64,000 bases of DNA from Ichthyophthirius multifiliis (Eukaryota > Ciliophora > Oligohymenophorea > Hymenostomatida), in contig NW_004086136.1 of assembly GCF_000220395.1 (NCBI RefSeq), positions 62,001-126,000 on the forward strand. The letters are read 5' to 3'. Position numbers and translations under genes: made by a program. How positions within the stretch are numbered: position 1 is the stretch's first letter; every line of letters starts with the position of its first letter. This document shows, piece by piece, positions 1 through 12,403 of the stretch. The notes below the pieces were generated by a model. That model had not been told where the DNA came from. It made no database searches and was given only the letters and a program-made list of their open reading frames with translations.

Positions 1-3000
1 CTCTTATTCTCCTGGCAATATAGATATTGAATGTACTGTATATCCATCCAGAGGTCAAAGTTTAGAATAACCAACATACATAGTAATGGAAAACTATGAA
101 AAAATATTTGCTGGCAATACTTTTAATATTAATCTTGGAAAAATAAAAAATCCAAATAAACCTAACCATGGAACAACATATGAATATAAAGTATATGATG
201 ACACTAAAAGATACTAAACATCCGCCCATATTCGTATCCATATAGAATAAAGATAAGTTGACGGCACATATTATCGTAAAAATAAAAAAATAAAAAAAGT
301 TAATTTAAATAAACAAAAATAGCAATTAATAGATAATGGAGATATAATATAATCCCATAATTCATAGACGAAAATACTCCAATAAGTTTATCTACAGCAA
401 CATTCAAAATCAGCCACTACGATACTCGAACAAACTTCCCACTTCGAAATGTCACATATGAAATAAATAGCCTCACCAGTCAATTATCGAATTCAAGAAC
501 TGCTATTGTAGTATAATACTCAGAACCTTACGAATTAGTCTCAAAAGGAGATTGTATATAACATAATAAAGACCTACCTTCAGTGCCACATGGACCAGTA
601 GCATGTGCATTTATAAAATAAAGTAAATGGGTAGTTTTATCAAACAACTTAGTAATAAATCCTCCTGAAAAATATTTAGTGATTGAATGGGAGCCTACTA
701 GCCGTATGAATCCTCCATATACATTCGATTATATATAGAAAAATTCTCCTTTGAATGCATGGGTTTATAGTAATAAAAGAGTCATAATGCGCCGTATCTA
801 AGATTTAATATCTCCAGTTTAATAAAAATGCTTAGTTTTAATGGAAACTACAGCTGCAGATAATCCCCAAAACAGAGAAGTTACATATAGAATAGGCGTA
901 TATTTACAAACATTATCTTCATTTATGTAAACAATAGAGTTAGTCGCCCCTAAAGAATTCCAAAACATTAGAAGATGTAGAATTAAAAAAGGATTAGTTT
1001 TAAATAATGTAAACGATTTGAATGATAATATAAAATGTACAATCATTTACTAAACGACTTGGCTAATTAAAATAACTAATTTCAAATTCAAAAATATAAA
1101 CGATGATGGACTGCTAGTACTCGAGTTATTAATTATGAACCCATATATATCTGGATGGACAAATTAATGGAAATGCAAAACTTATGCAATGGACGAATAA
1201 AAAATTCATGATTTAAATTATTAAGCTGAAGGAAGTACATGGGTAGGTGATTTTGTACCTTTCCCGAACTTATTTAGAGTCTATAGAAATACTGTTAGTT
1301 TTTAAGATAGGAGAGCTTCAACTAATGATTATGCAGAAGTACATATGAGAATTATTCCTAAAAAAACTCACCCACAAACAGATGATTCGAACAAAACTTA
1401 AATTGAAATTTGGATGCCTATAGAGTTCGATATTCCAAACGGAGGATAAAGAGTTTGCGAAGTTACACATAAATATCATGATGATACAAGTGGCTAATAT
1501 TGTGAAATCACTTCTGATAGAAAAATATTTGTTAATACAAATAGATATTAAGGTCTTATGGATAAATGTGGATTAGTTTCAGCTACTACAATAAGTATTT
1601 TATTTTTATAAAATATATATAAATATTAAAAAAAAAAATAGACAGTATAAATAATTAAAATGGTGTAAAATTGCCTTCAGTTGCAGGAAATAATAACTTC
1701 CAAGTATTCATAACGTCTGAATAAAACGGAAAAGTGACAAAAGAATATTCCGATTTAGGTGCAACCACAAAACCCTAATAACTAAGTACATCTTCAACAG
1801 GAGATTAGTTTAATATTTCTGTACAAGAACAAGAAACTTAAGAAAAACAAAGAGTAATTATAAAATTTAAATCTCCAATAATAATTCCCCCAGCTTATGA
1901 TACATCAGCAAATATTTCTGATGTAAATTTGAATAATCCAATAAGTTATTTAGACATTTAATTTAATACAAGAGATGATATTAATAACATATTTTGGACT
2001 TCTTCTTCAGGATGGACAAGAGTACTTGGTTGGCCTCTTAATTTAGGCTTCACTGTAACTGCTGGTCAGAAAACGTTTGTTCCATGTAAAGCTTATTCAG
2101 GTTTAATACCGAAAGAAGGTGAAAAAATTCTCTGTTAACTTATTCCTGCTTAAGATTACACAATATATACTCCAGCGATTGTCCGAGTTTATAATTTTCA
2201 ATCAGTTGCCAAAAACTAAATTATAGAGTTACATTTGCTATCTATTTTAGGACAAATACATGGCGGAAATGCCGGATATATAGACGTTGGAGTATTTCAA
2301 TAAATGGGAGACGGCAGCTTAGTCTGGATTATTGAGCTAACCAGATTTGCAATCGGTGGTCCTTCCTGGAAATATTATAACCAATACCGTTTATATGAAA
2401 CTGATTAAATAAAAATAACTCCAAATCAAGTCGGAGCATATTCAGAATGGCTATTTACATTTAAAAGCCTATAATATAAAATTCCAGCTATCCCCGTGGA
2501 TGTAGATTGTCCTGAAATAAGAACAGCTTTAACTAGTTCTATAGAATTCGCTGCAGGAACAATTTTTGTATTGGATATTCCTAAAAATTATTTCGAATTG
2601 AAAGACGATGGAAGAATATAAGCCACTTTTTCGAATATTCCAATGAAAATATGGGTATATGAAGAGACAAATCAAATATTCTTAAGAATTGAATAAACAG
2701 TCCCTTGTACAGGAGCCAATGAACTCAAAATAACTCAACTAAGGAATGCTGCATATTAATTTTTGACTCCATATTCATTAAAAATTACTAGTTATCGTAT
2801 AGACAAATAAATTAAAAACACTTTCAGGTTTAACAACATCTCATCACCTACTCCAGGTGAATTTGTTACTTTAAGTTTAGTTTTATCTAAATACTTTGCA
2901 GATGAAAGATATGTTACATATACATTCTCCTTCACCCCTTCCTATAATATTCATTTAGGTTCCAAAATTACAATTGAACTCCCAAATAGAGCAGATATAA

Positions 3001-6000
3001 CTTATAATGGTTTAGGAACTTCTGTTCCAAAAGAGCTTTGTGTAGTTTCTGATTAAAATCTTCTTGATTAATCTTCATGTGTAATGGGTCCATCTTTACT
3101 AACTCTTCTAGTAAAATCGAATATCGCAGAATAAACACCACTCTCAGTCTAAATTATAGGTACAAGAAATCACCCTACTTTCACAGGGCGTACATTATCT
3201 AATGATTTTTCTATTTCTATATAAACTCAATCTCCTTATACTATTATGCCTTATTTTATAAATTAAGGAAATTTCCCAGTTATTACTTTCTTGAATAAAA
3301 GAGAAACATCTTTTCTTTATCTCACTATGTTTGGTACTTCTTACTTTAATAAAGTCTAATCAGATTATACTTTCACTATTTAATCTTCTTCTGATCTTCC
3401 AATTGGAGGTTTTATTTATTTATAATTTCCAAATGATTTTCTTACTGAATATCCATCTTTAAATTCTATACCACCTCCAACATCGATATAAGGTAATAAA
3501 AAAAAAAAAAATTCCTTCATATATGTATATATATATGAATATCTATGTAAATAAATATATAAATAAATATATTTATATATTTTTATATATTTTAATATAT
3601 ATTTATATTTATTCATATACATTTATATATATTTATATATCTTTTTTTATTTATATTTATATATATTTATATTTATATTTATATTTATATGTATTTATAT
3701 ATATTTTTTTTATATACATATATAAAATAATAAAGGTTCATGGACTGTCGAATCATTAACTTATGCAACAATATGGCAATAAGCTGGAGCAAATTATCTT
3801 CTTAAAATAACTCCGAATTTTGCTTGGCCATCTCGAGGTTCCCTAACATTTAAATTTAATTCATTTAAAAATCCCTAAATAACTTCTATTACAAATCCAT
3901 TCGCCTGCTACACAATTTATGACAATAAAAAGTAGGACCAAACCGATATAAACGACAATTCTTTAAAATTTAACTTCTAGCCTAAGCCAGCCGATCTTTA
4001 AGTAGGCGCATTTTCCTTTACGCCCCAAAACGAGGGTTCTTTATCCACATATAATTTCCCTTTAACCCTTCCATCTCCCCCAATTGGAACTACTGTAACT
4101 TCCTAAAACCCATACTATTTAGATTACATATTCGACACAACTGTATATGGTTAAACCCTAACAACAATCGACTAAACGGTTCCTTGTAAAATCAAACTAA
4201 AATCATAATCTAACTATGCAGATGCATTATGTACAGTCAAAAACGGAGTCCTTTCCATACCATTAACCTCCGACACTTATTTAGGCAAAGAAATTGATGT
4301 CCAAATAAATAATATAGTAAATCCTCCAGCTCCAACTTAAATAAAATCTCTTCTCCGTCAAGGGTCATCAATAATCTAATATACAGACAACGCTGCCTCA
4401 GTAAATCCCAAAAGCCCTCCTTCAGATTTAAAAATGACACTTTTAGAAACTACTTCAACCGCTCTTTAAGCAAAAGCTTCATATACTTTTTGTGTAACAC
4501 ATCTGAACTAATAGGCTAAGACTACATAGTTTACATATATTTTCCATCATAATTTTCCTTCAAAAGCAACTATTAATGCCAAATTACTCCTCAGCATGAA
4601 AACAGCAAAGTAACATATGACATCCTAAATTGTGAAACCTAACGCGAATAAAAAAGAATAGCCATAAAAGGTCAAAAAAATACCAAAAATCTCGGCATAA
4701 ATGCCAACCTCTGTTATAAAATTGATGGTGTCCAAAACCCATCAGTTCCCGGCAATTCTGATAACTTTAAAATCCAAATATATTCTCCTTCAGAAAAAAT
4801 CGTCAAATCCGAAACATCAGGCCTCACAAGTGATAAAACATAATTCCGTTACTAAAGGGAAGGCTATCAAATCATAGTAGGATAAATACCAGACATTCCT
4901 CAAGGTGCAACTACAAACGAAATTTCGATTTAACTCGAACTTTCCGTTTCCTACTCCATAGTAGCATTCCCAGAACTCGAAAACTTTGAATTTATACCAC
5001 CTATAATCATATTCGATCCTACTAAAGGAGGTAAAACGTAATATTTTAAAATAAAGCCTTTAAAAAATGCTAAAAAAGGTCAAAATAATATATTATGGCA
5101 TAAAAAAGAACAAAACTCCATAAATAAGTTCTCTGAAATTCCCGACACTTAATTCAATTTACTCTCGTTTACTCCTGAAAATTCCCTCAAAGCTATCTTA
5201 TAGACTACAGTTTCGAGAGTTCCTTTACTAGGTACTTCCTTACCAATAGAAATTAAACTAAATCAACCTTCGAATAAGCGACTAAGTATTTCCTACACTA
5301 CAAAAAAAAATCAAGACGACAAATTAATCTTCCAACCTCCCATAATGATTTTTGAACCTGGCCAAATTTCCTGCGCATTCACTTATACAACAAAAATGGG
5401 CACAATTTCAGATTCCTTATTATTTTCTCTAGATTAAGAAAGTGCTAAATATTTCGTTATGCCCAATAAAGAACTTTCCTTTGAAATTCTCGACATTGAC
5501 AGAAATCCTCCGACTATCATAAACTACTATACAGTCCGAATGGATCGCACATATATGTACTTAAGAATTTCTTGTGACGAAAGCGTTAATATTTACTATA
5601 TGCTAACATTCCCAGGAACCCAATAACCATCCCAAAAAGAACTCAAAAATTCGGACTTAAGACGAATATTGGGCACAAAAACTGACGTAATAGAATATTT
5701 TGGTAAAAACTCATCATTTGTATCACCCATAACCACAAATTATATATATTATGACACATATATATTCATAAATGACCTTGAAGAATAAACAGACTATCTT
5801 TTGTATTTCTTCGCAGAAGATCTTTCGTTAAACTAAACTCCTATGCACAATTTTACATTCACAACATTTCCAAAACATTTTCCGGCTTATTTCAAATTAA
5901 AGTTTAAATAAATAATTCCTGAGGATAAAATTTTCGCCGCTTTTGGACTTATAACTTCGTTACAAAAAGAAAGATTCAAACTAATTAATAAACCTGAAAA

Positions 6001-6724
6001 ATTCAAAATCGAAGGTGTCATAGAAGATGAAATAAAAGAAATTATTGATTAAGTTCCTATAGATTATGAATTCATTCTTCTCCCAAATAAAACTTCTAAT
6101 GATATCCGTCCTATAGAAATAGTTAACATATTATAAGAAAACTACGATATTTTGCAATCAGAACTTTAAGTTAATGGTAAAAATGTTCTCTTAGAAAATT
6201 TCAAAATAAACGAAAGTGCGCACTAGATATATAAAAGCCCTCAAAAATTCAAACATAATCCTGAAATCATTAAAATTACTGAAGAATCAGCCTCATTTTA
6301 AATTTAACTCTCCAATCCCGGATTTTGCTATGCAATTGTTATGTTAAAAGAATCTCCAAAGCCAACTGCTAAACAGCTTAAATATTTTCTAAACTCTACT
6401 AATTACTTCTTACCTATTGGATAATATTTTTCTAAAGAATATGTTTTTAAAGAGGGGGTGGCTAATGATAAATAAAATGTTTTTAATATTTTCACTTTTA
6501 ATTCTCTTTATGATAATTCTGATTATATAGCCTATTTTATTGGAGAAAATAATTAGCTTGTAAATCCTGATCTTATGGATGAAAAAGATATCAAGTTCGT
6601 TCCTTTTAAAACTTTGAGAGATATTGTAGTTATTCCTTCATGGTTTAAACCTGATATGTCTATTTAATATGGATTTATTTTAGAATAGATAAGTTTTTGG
6701 ATATTTATTTTTAATTTTATTTGA
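1..6724 (+). CDS. Giant beta-rich, probably extracellular protein, 5' end missing
   Basis: About 2,100 codons are open with TAA/TAG as Gln, ending at TGA 6722-6724; the start lies before the window. Introns of 47 nt at 276-322 and 1595-1641 and of 243 nt at 3493-3735 restore the frame on both sides. The protein is rich in Ser, Thr, Pro, Asn, aromatic and beta-branched residues. Short Cys motifs recur (for example IEQTVPCTGANELKI and IDQTVPCKIKLKSQ), which suggests tandem beta-sandwich modules like those of large ciliate surface or adhesion proteins. One frame correction (one missing base near 4581-4583) is needed to join the two halves of exon 4. A short hydrophobic tail precedes the stop. 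I do not recognise a named family; the extracellular location is inferred from composition. Confidence 0.7.
276..322 (+). other. Spliceosomal intron, 47 nt
   Basis: Starts GTAAAAATAA and ends AAATAG. Removing it joins codons ..TYY P INRQ.. and keeps the giant protein open; reading through hits an in-frame TGA. It equals the 1595-1641 intron in length and typifies the window's short AT-only introns. Confidence 0.8.
3493..3735 (+). other. Long intron built of TATATTTA-like repeats
   Basis: GT..AG intron of 243 nt made almost wholly of TATATTTA/TATATAT variants. Splicing joins codon g+gt (Gly) and restores the frame. Open frames inside it, on either strand, are repeat artefacts of Tyr/Ile. Confidence 0.75.
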
Positions 6725-7041
6725 CTATATTATTTTAAGAAATTACAAAAAGATAAAAAAGTTTTTTTATAACAAATAAACATATTTTAATTTTTTTTAT
6801 AATTTAGACTTTTTATATTTAATATTTATTTAATTTAGTTTTACCTTATTTTTTTTTTAAAAAAATTAAAAAAAAAAAAAAATATTTCAATATATAAAAG
6901 AAATTTCATTATTCTAAATAATTTTACAAATCTATACAATAATAATATTTTATTTTTTAAAAAAAATTAGTTTATATATTTAGTGAAAAAATATATTTAT
7001 TTATTAAATAGAAATAAATAAACATAAAAAAACTCTATAAA
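6725..7041. other. Intergenic spacer, no gene seen
   Basis: About 315 bases of A/T tracts between two plus-strand genes. No motif beyond poly(A)/poly(T) runs is visible. It must hold the 3' end of the giant-protein gene and the promoter of the LisH/WD40 gene. Confidence 0.6.
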
Positions 7042-7712
7042 ATGTCAATTTTAATAAAACAAGATGAAGTAAATTTTCTGATCTACAAATATCTTTTAGA
7101 ACTAGGTTTTCAATTATAAAATCATTTTTTAACAAAACAAAAATTGAATAAACATATAAAAAAATAAAAATAAAAAAAATAAGGATTAAATCATAGTGCA
7201 TACACCATATATAATGAAGCAAAAATAGAAGAAAAGTACAAAGATTATGAAGGACACATAAAAGCAGGACATTTAATTCATCTTTTAGAAAGGGCATTAA
7301 TATTAAATTAAATAGAATCGCATATTTACATGGTGAGATATTTTTAAATAAATATGATATAAAAAATCAAAGAATATATTAAAAATATTTTGTATAAAAA
7401 AGAGTTAATATTGTGAATGTAAATAGCCTACAGAATTAATAAAACCGCATGCATGTGAAATTGTAAAAAAAAAGTAAGAAATAAGCTAATAAAGGATAAA
7501 TGAAAAAGTAAATATGTCGATAGAAGCTGTTACAAGGACTGAAACATTTGTTGAAGGAAAAGGAATAATTTAGAGTACAGGAATTTAAAATTTACCAATT
7601 CTAAATTAATAATTTCTGTTTCAAAATTTAAACTAAATGAAATTGGATTAAACAAATTAGGAAATAGTATAAATTAAGAATATAAATATAAAAAAATATA
7701 AAACTAAATAAA

Positions 7713-7760
<48 letters not shown>

Positions 7761-9136
7761 TATATTCATTTGTAAAATAGGAAATAATTACTTGGAATAA
7801 ATTATAAAAATGTTTATATTTTTATGAAGAATAAAACAAATGGATTAAAATAATTTCTTATAATAATGAAAGGGTAAATTAATTTGAAACATAATAAATA
7901 TTTCCATGTGTAATAGGTTAAGAATTTAAAAGGCCTCGATTTATATCATGGGAAAGTGTAAAAAAATAAATTCTTTTTATAATAAATCATTATTATTAAA
8001 AAATTAGACATAATTCCTTTATTTAATTATTGTTTATGAAGATGGTTTCTTTCAAGTACTTGATAAATCTTTAAATTAATTAAGTATATGCAAAATTGAA
8101 GGAATAGAAAATCTTAAAGATGTAAAGTGGAATCCAGACTATTATAATATATTAGCCTTGGAATTTTCAAATTCATTTGAAATTATTGACATTACAACAA
8201 CTGAAACTGTTAAATTTTGTGATTTTGCAATAATTTAGTTTTAATGGAAATATTTTGTTTAATATTTATATTTAGATACTAATTATACTATTTATTTATG
8301 CTCAATGACCGAAAATTAACCTATTCATATAATCTAAGCAGATGTATAATAAAAATAATATATATATTATTATTTTTAAAAAAAGGTAGGAACTGTAGAT
8401 ATGACATTAAATTATAATAGTTCATTATTAGCAACTTTCTCTTCTCAAGAAAATACTGTTAAAGTTAAATAAAGTTACTCTTTCTTTTTATATATTTTTT
8501 TTAAAATAAAAAAAGATATGGACTTTTAGTGAATAGAGTTATGTTTTAGAATTTGTAGACGAGGAATAAATTCAATATTATTCATGGGGAAAAACTAGTT
8601 GTAATAAAACCATTTATATATAAAAAAAAAATATTATTAGCCGAAGCAAGTGGAAACATAATTATTACTATGACTGAAAAAATAATAAAAATTTGGGATG
8701 TTGAATTTGGGGAATTAAAATGGAATTTAGATTTATAGGAAAGGTATATTTAATTTTAAAAAAAATAAAACAAAAATTAATACTTATATATGTATAAATG
8801 TATTTTTTTAAAAAAAAGAATTATCGATTTCTGTATAATGGAAAGTATAAAAAAACTTGATAGGCTAGTTGTTTTTACTGAAAACTAAGGAGTTTATAAA
8901 ATTGTACTTATAGATTAAAAAGAAAAAAACAAATAATAAATTTAGCTTTAAAATCCTGTAAAAATAATGTAATTTAAAATATTATTTTTATTGTTTGAAA
9001 ATTATAAAAAAATTAAAGAAAATAATTAAACGAAGAAGATGTTATTCTTTAAATAAAGGACGAATTGTTAGTTTTTAATTTAAAATAACTTGAGTAATAA
9101 TATGTTAATATAATTTATTAAAATAATAATTATTGA
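7042..9136 (+). CDS. LisH/WD40 repeat protein, TBL1/TBL1XR1 type
   Basis: The N-terminus MSILIKQDEVNFLIYKYL, followed after a 78-nt intron (7106-7183) by GLNHSAYTIYNEAKI, matches the LisH domain of transducin beta-like 1 (family form: [21 protein letters not shown]). In animals TBL1 is a subunit of the NCoR/SMRT-HDAC3 corepressor and binds histone tails. Downstream exons carry WD40 blades: ITWNK, LKDVKWNPDYYNILA, TVDMTLNYNSSLLATFS and MTEKIIKIWDVEFGELKW. Frame changes fall at good GT..AG junctions, giving at least seven introns, one with a long (TA)n. The end is taken at TGA 9134-9136, after a last exon reading NEEDVILQIKDELL. The blades are more divergent than the LisH domain. Nuclear corepressor function is inferred from the family. 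Confidence 0.75.
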
Positions 9137-9485
9137 AAATGTATTTAATTTTTTTTTTTTTTTTTTCTTTTAAAAAATAATATTAATATAAAAGTAGTTA
9201 TTTTATTTAATAATATACAAACAAAATATAAAATTATCAATTTCATAATATATATTATTTTTTAATAATATATTAAAATTTAGGGAAAACATATAAATTG
9301 TATTTACTTTTTTTTTACAAAAAATAGCAATAAAAATATTTTTATTTTGTTTAAATAATTTATTATATTTAAAAATATAAAAGTTTTTATTATTTAAAAA
9401 GATTTATTTATATTAAAAAAAGTCAAAACAAAAATATTAATTTAAAAACATAATTTTGTTGATGTTGTAAATTTATAAATAAAAA

Positions 9486-10162
9486 TCAATTTAAAACAAT
9501 AGTAAACTACAAATTTTCTTAATTATTAAAAGAATCAACCATGACTTAATAAATTTATGAATATATCTATTAAAATTTTTTATCAAAATTATATTTATAT
9601 TAAATTTTTTCATAAGAAAGATCAATATTTAATTAAACAACTCTTTTATTCTCAATTTTAAATAAATTATAAATATTAAATAAAAGTTCACTTATTTTCT
9701 AAAATCCTTAAATTCCGCTTTTTATAAAAACTTAAAAAATATAGATAACAATATATCTTAAAAACAATATTTCCTATGACTCATGATCCATAAAAATATT
9801 TATAAAATATAAATCACTTAAAAAAACAAATTTTTATCCAATAGGGTCTTTTAAATCTATTTTATAAGAATTATATTCATTTATCATTTTATCAAAGCAA
9901 TTTATAGCCTCTTAACATTAAAAAAGTTACCATATTTTCTCTTTTGCTAATTTTTCTTGATTTTTATCAAATTCAGCTGAGGCTCCTCCAAAATTTATTA
10001 ATAAATTTACTTCTAACTCAGCCAAATGCCAAGATTAAAGTTTTATATTTTATTCCAAGCTTTTTAGTTCATTGTTTTATTTATAAGGCCTTCCTCTAAA
10101 AGAAAATTTCTTTTATTTATATTTTTTTTAAATTTATTAATACTTTTTTATTATTTTTCCAT
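9486..10162 (-). CDS. Hypothetical protein, about 210 residues
   Basis: Minus-strand gene with a short first exon (MEKQQK), one intron ending about 10100, and a long exon to TGA 9486-9488. The reading frame has normal coding composition (SWHLAELEVNLLINFGGASA, DLKDPIGQKFVFLSDLYF) in contrast to the A/T spacer. No motif or family is recognised; it looks mostly helical and soluble. It is convergent with the TBL1-like gene, with about 350 bases between stops, and its start lies 120 bases beyond the end of the next minus-strand gene. Confidence 0.55.
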
Positions 10163-10284
10163 TAAATTATAAATAGTATGATATAAATTTATTTCCAATA
10201 TTTTTATATTTAAATTATTTTATTTTATTTTAAAAAAATAGTATAAAAAGAAAAAAATAAATATATAAATAAATAATAATATAT

Positions 10285-11226
10285 TCAAGCACCATATTTG
10301 GGTAATTTATTCATTTTAAATATGATTTCTCTAAAAAAGAAAGCCGCATTAATAATTCCATATCCAATATTTTCCAACTAATTTAAATCTCCAAAAACTT
10401 CATTAAAACTTTAAATAGAATCTTATCTTACACCTTAAGGATCAAAAAAAACACTTAAACAGCTATATTTATCTTCCTAATAGAATTCTTGATTTAATTT
10501 TCCTTTATTTTATTCCCATGTTTACATAGGAATAAAATTCAAAACTTCCTTTTATTAAACCTTTTCTTTTTTTAAATTAAGGATATCCTCAACTTTAAAA
10601 AAAGGGCTAAAAACGGCATTAAAAATAGAATTATTATTCATAATTTTCTTAATAAAATTAATAACCTATTCAATTAAAAACTCTTGTTAATTTTCTCTAA
10701 TTTCTAAATCAAATATAAGCAATTCTTTAAAACTTTTTAAAGAAATACTATCTTAGACATATTTTTCATCCCATTAATTCCAAAAAGTATGATCTAAATA
10801 TATTTAAGAAGCAAAAGAAGCACTTTATATTGAATTCGTTATTAATAAACTTTATAAAGAATTCGAAATTTAATTATATTATTAAGGATTTTCAATAAAT
10901 TTTATTTCATTTTATTCCTCGTCAAAATCATTTTCAGAAATTTTTATTTTTTAATTATTTTCTTTATAATAATTTGAATAGCTTTATTAGTATTTTTTCT
11001 TTTCTTTTAAGCTTTAAAAAAAATCTTCTTCTTTTTACATATTTGTGTCCTATTTAAAAGAAAATAAAGAGAATAATGGATTCTAAAAATGTTTTTTGGG
11101 ATAAAATATACATGTTGATATCCCATTTTGAATTGCTTCTTTTAATAAAGGATATTTATCGAACTATTAAGGGTTTATTGATTCGTTTTTTATGTTTATA
11201 TTTAAAAGAATATATTATCTTTTCAT
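10285..11226 (-). CDS. Hypothetical protein with a one-base frameshift
   Basis: Minus-strand ORF from ATG 11224-11226 (MKRQYILLNINIKNESI). It runs open to QEDIAVQVFF and then must shift at a run of eight A on the plus strand (10444-10451) to continue as FDPQGVRQDSIQSFNEVFGD and stop at TGA 10285-10287. With one more base in the run the two halves fuse cleanly; without it the protein ends at about 10311. About 310 residues, Gln/Ser-rich in the middle, no recognised domain. The downstream half has clear coding composition, so I regard the shift as an error in the sequence or a recoding site, not a pseudogene. Confidence 0.55.
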
Positions 11227-11536
11227 TTTATTTTTTCTAATATATATTTATCCAATTTTTATTTAAATAATTCAAATTTTACTCTAAAATAATTATTTAA
11301 ATATATAATTTATTATAAACTAAATATTTTTTTAGGAAAAAAGATCATCTTATAATAAAACAAAAATATATGTTTTAATTAAATTTATTATTTTTAAATT
11401 AAAGTTATTTTTTTTTTTAAAACAAAAAGAAAAATAATTGCATTTTTTTTAAAAAAAATACTTCCATTTTATTTTTATTTTTTTAAGGCTTTATTTATAT
11501 ATTAAAGATAATTTTTCTATTTATTTATTTTATTTT

Positions 11537-11571
<35 letters not shown>

Positions 11572-11645
11572 TAAAAATAACATATTTTTTTTTTAAAAAA
11601 AAAATAAATAAATAAAAGCTCTTCCAAAATTAATAATTTTTTTTT
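11227..11645. other. Intergenic A/T spacer with poly(A) tract
   Basis: About 420 bases, including an uninterrupted A run around 11540-11568. No ORF or structured element seen. It separates two co-directional minus-strand genes. Confidence 0.6.
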
Positions 11646-12403
11646 TCAAAGATCAATTAAACTCTATCCTCTAATATCATTATAGCCAACCATTCCAGCA
11701 AAATAATCTTAATATTATTATCTTCTTCTTTATTCATCACTTAAATCTCCAATATGACTATAAAATCCATTAGTAGATCTCCAAGCACTATTATTTGAGT
11801 TCATAAAATAAAACTTACCCATTCCAAAAAATAATCCTCCAATGAATCCTATATGATGTGCAGCAGGATTAAAACATACAGCAAAAAGGAATTATCCAAA
11901 AAATGCATTTGAAAAGATTTCATAAGGCAAGCTAGGACCAGGTCTTAAAATAGCGTTATAAGTATAATATAATGATCCTATGCCAAAGCCAGTAAGGCCA
12001 TAAGGAAGATATAATTCTTTTAATAAACTATTTTTTTTATTTCAAAGAAAAAAAAAAAAAAATGGCATTATATATATATATTAATATTTTTTTACTGTGC
12101 ATGTCCAAAAGTATTAAGGTTAATATATCTCAGCATTTTCTTTAAAACGATCGACGGAATTGATTTATATGAAATAGATATGTATGCTGCAACTCCAAGT
12201 CCAAAAAGACCCCCCTTTAAGCCTGCAACAAGAGTATTTTTTACTTCCCAATGATGTTCATAAAACATATCTCTTGTTGCCCATATTTTAGCAGCTAAAC
12301 TAGAGTTTTTCGGTAGGTGGATGGTATGGACTCCATTTATAACAGGAGCTCCTATAACTCCTTAATGATGGATGTCTTCTTATTCAACAGCGTTTTATGT
12401 CAT
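11646..12403 (-). CDS. Small multi-pass membrane protein, probably mitochondrial
   Basis: Two exons (12096-12403 and 11646-12027) flank a 68-nt intron. The protein has about 230 residues and starts MTQNAVEQEDIHHQG. It has Gly-rich hydrophobic stretches (LKGGLFGLGVAAYISISY; GLTGFGIGSLYYTYNAIL; FAVCFNPAAHHIGFIGGLFF) and a charged C-terminal tail rich in Gln and Arg ending SLIDL. Gly-patterned helices, charged ends and small size resemble the many ciliate-specific subunits of respiratory complexes or Tim17-like proteins. I cannot name the subunit and did not see a definite Tim17 signature. Mitochondrial location is inference. Confidence 0.6.

Noticed and set aside
3416-3759. Open frames on both strands rich in Tyr/Ile
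   Set aside because: They lie in the TA-repeat intron of the giant gene and encode only repeat products.
4237-4440. Minus-strand 67-residue ORF
   Set aside because: Antisense to a well-supported coding exon; composition is that of the complement.
10444-10451. Euplotes-type +1 programmed frameshift
   Set aside because: Euplotes shifts at AAA-TAA/TAG with UGA as Cys; here TAA/TAG are Gln, and the needed change is one added base, not +1 at a stop.
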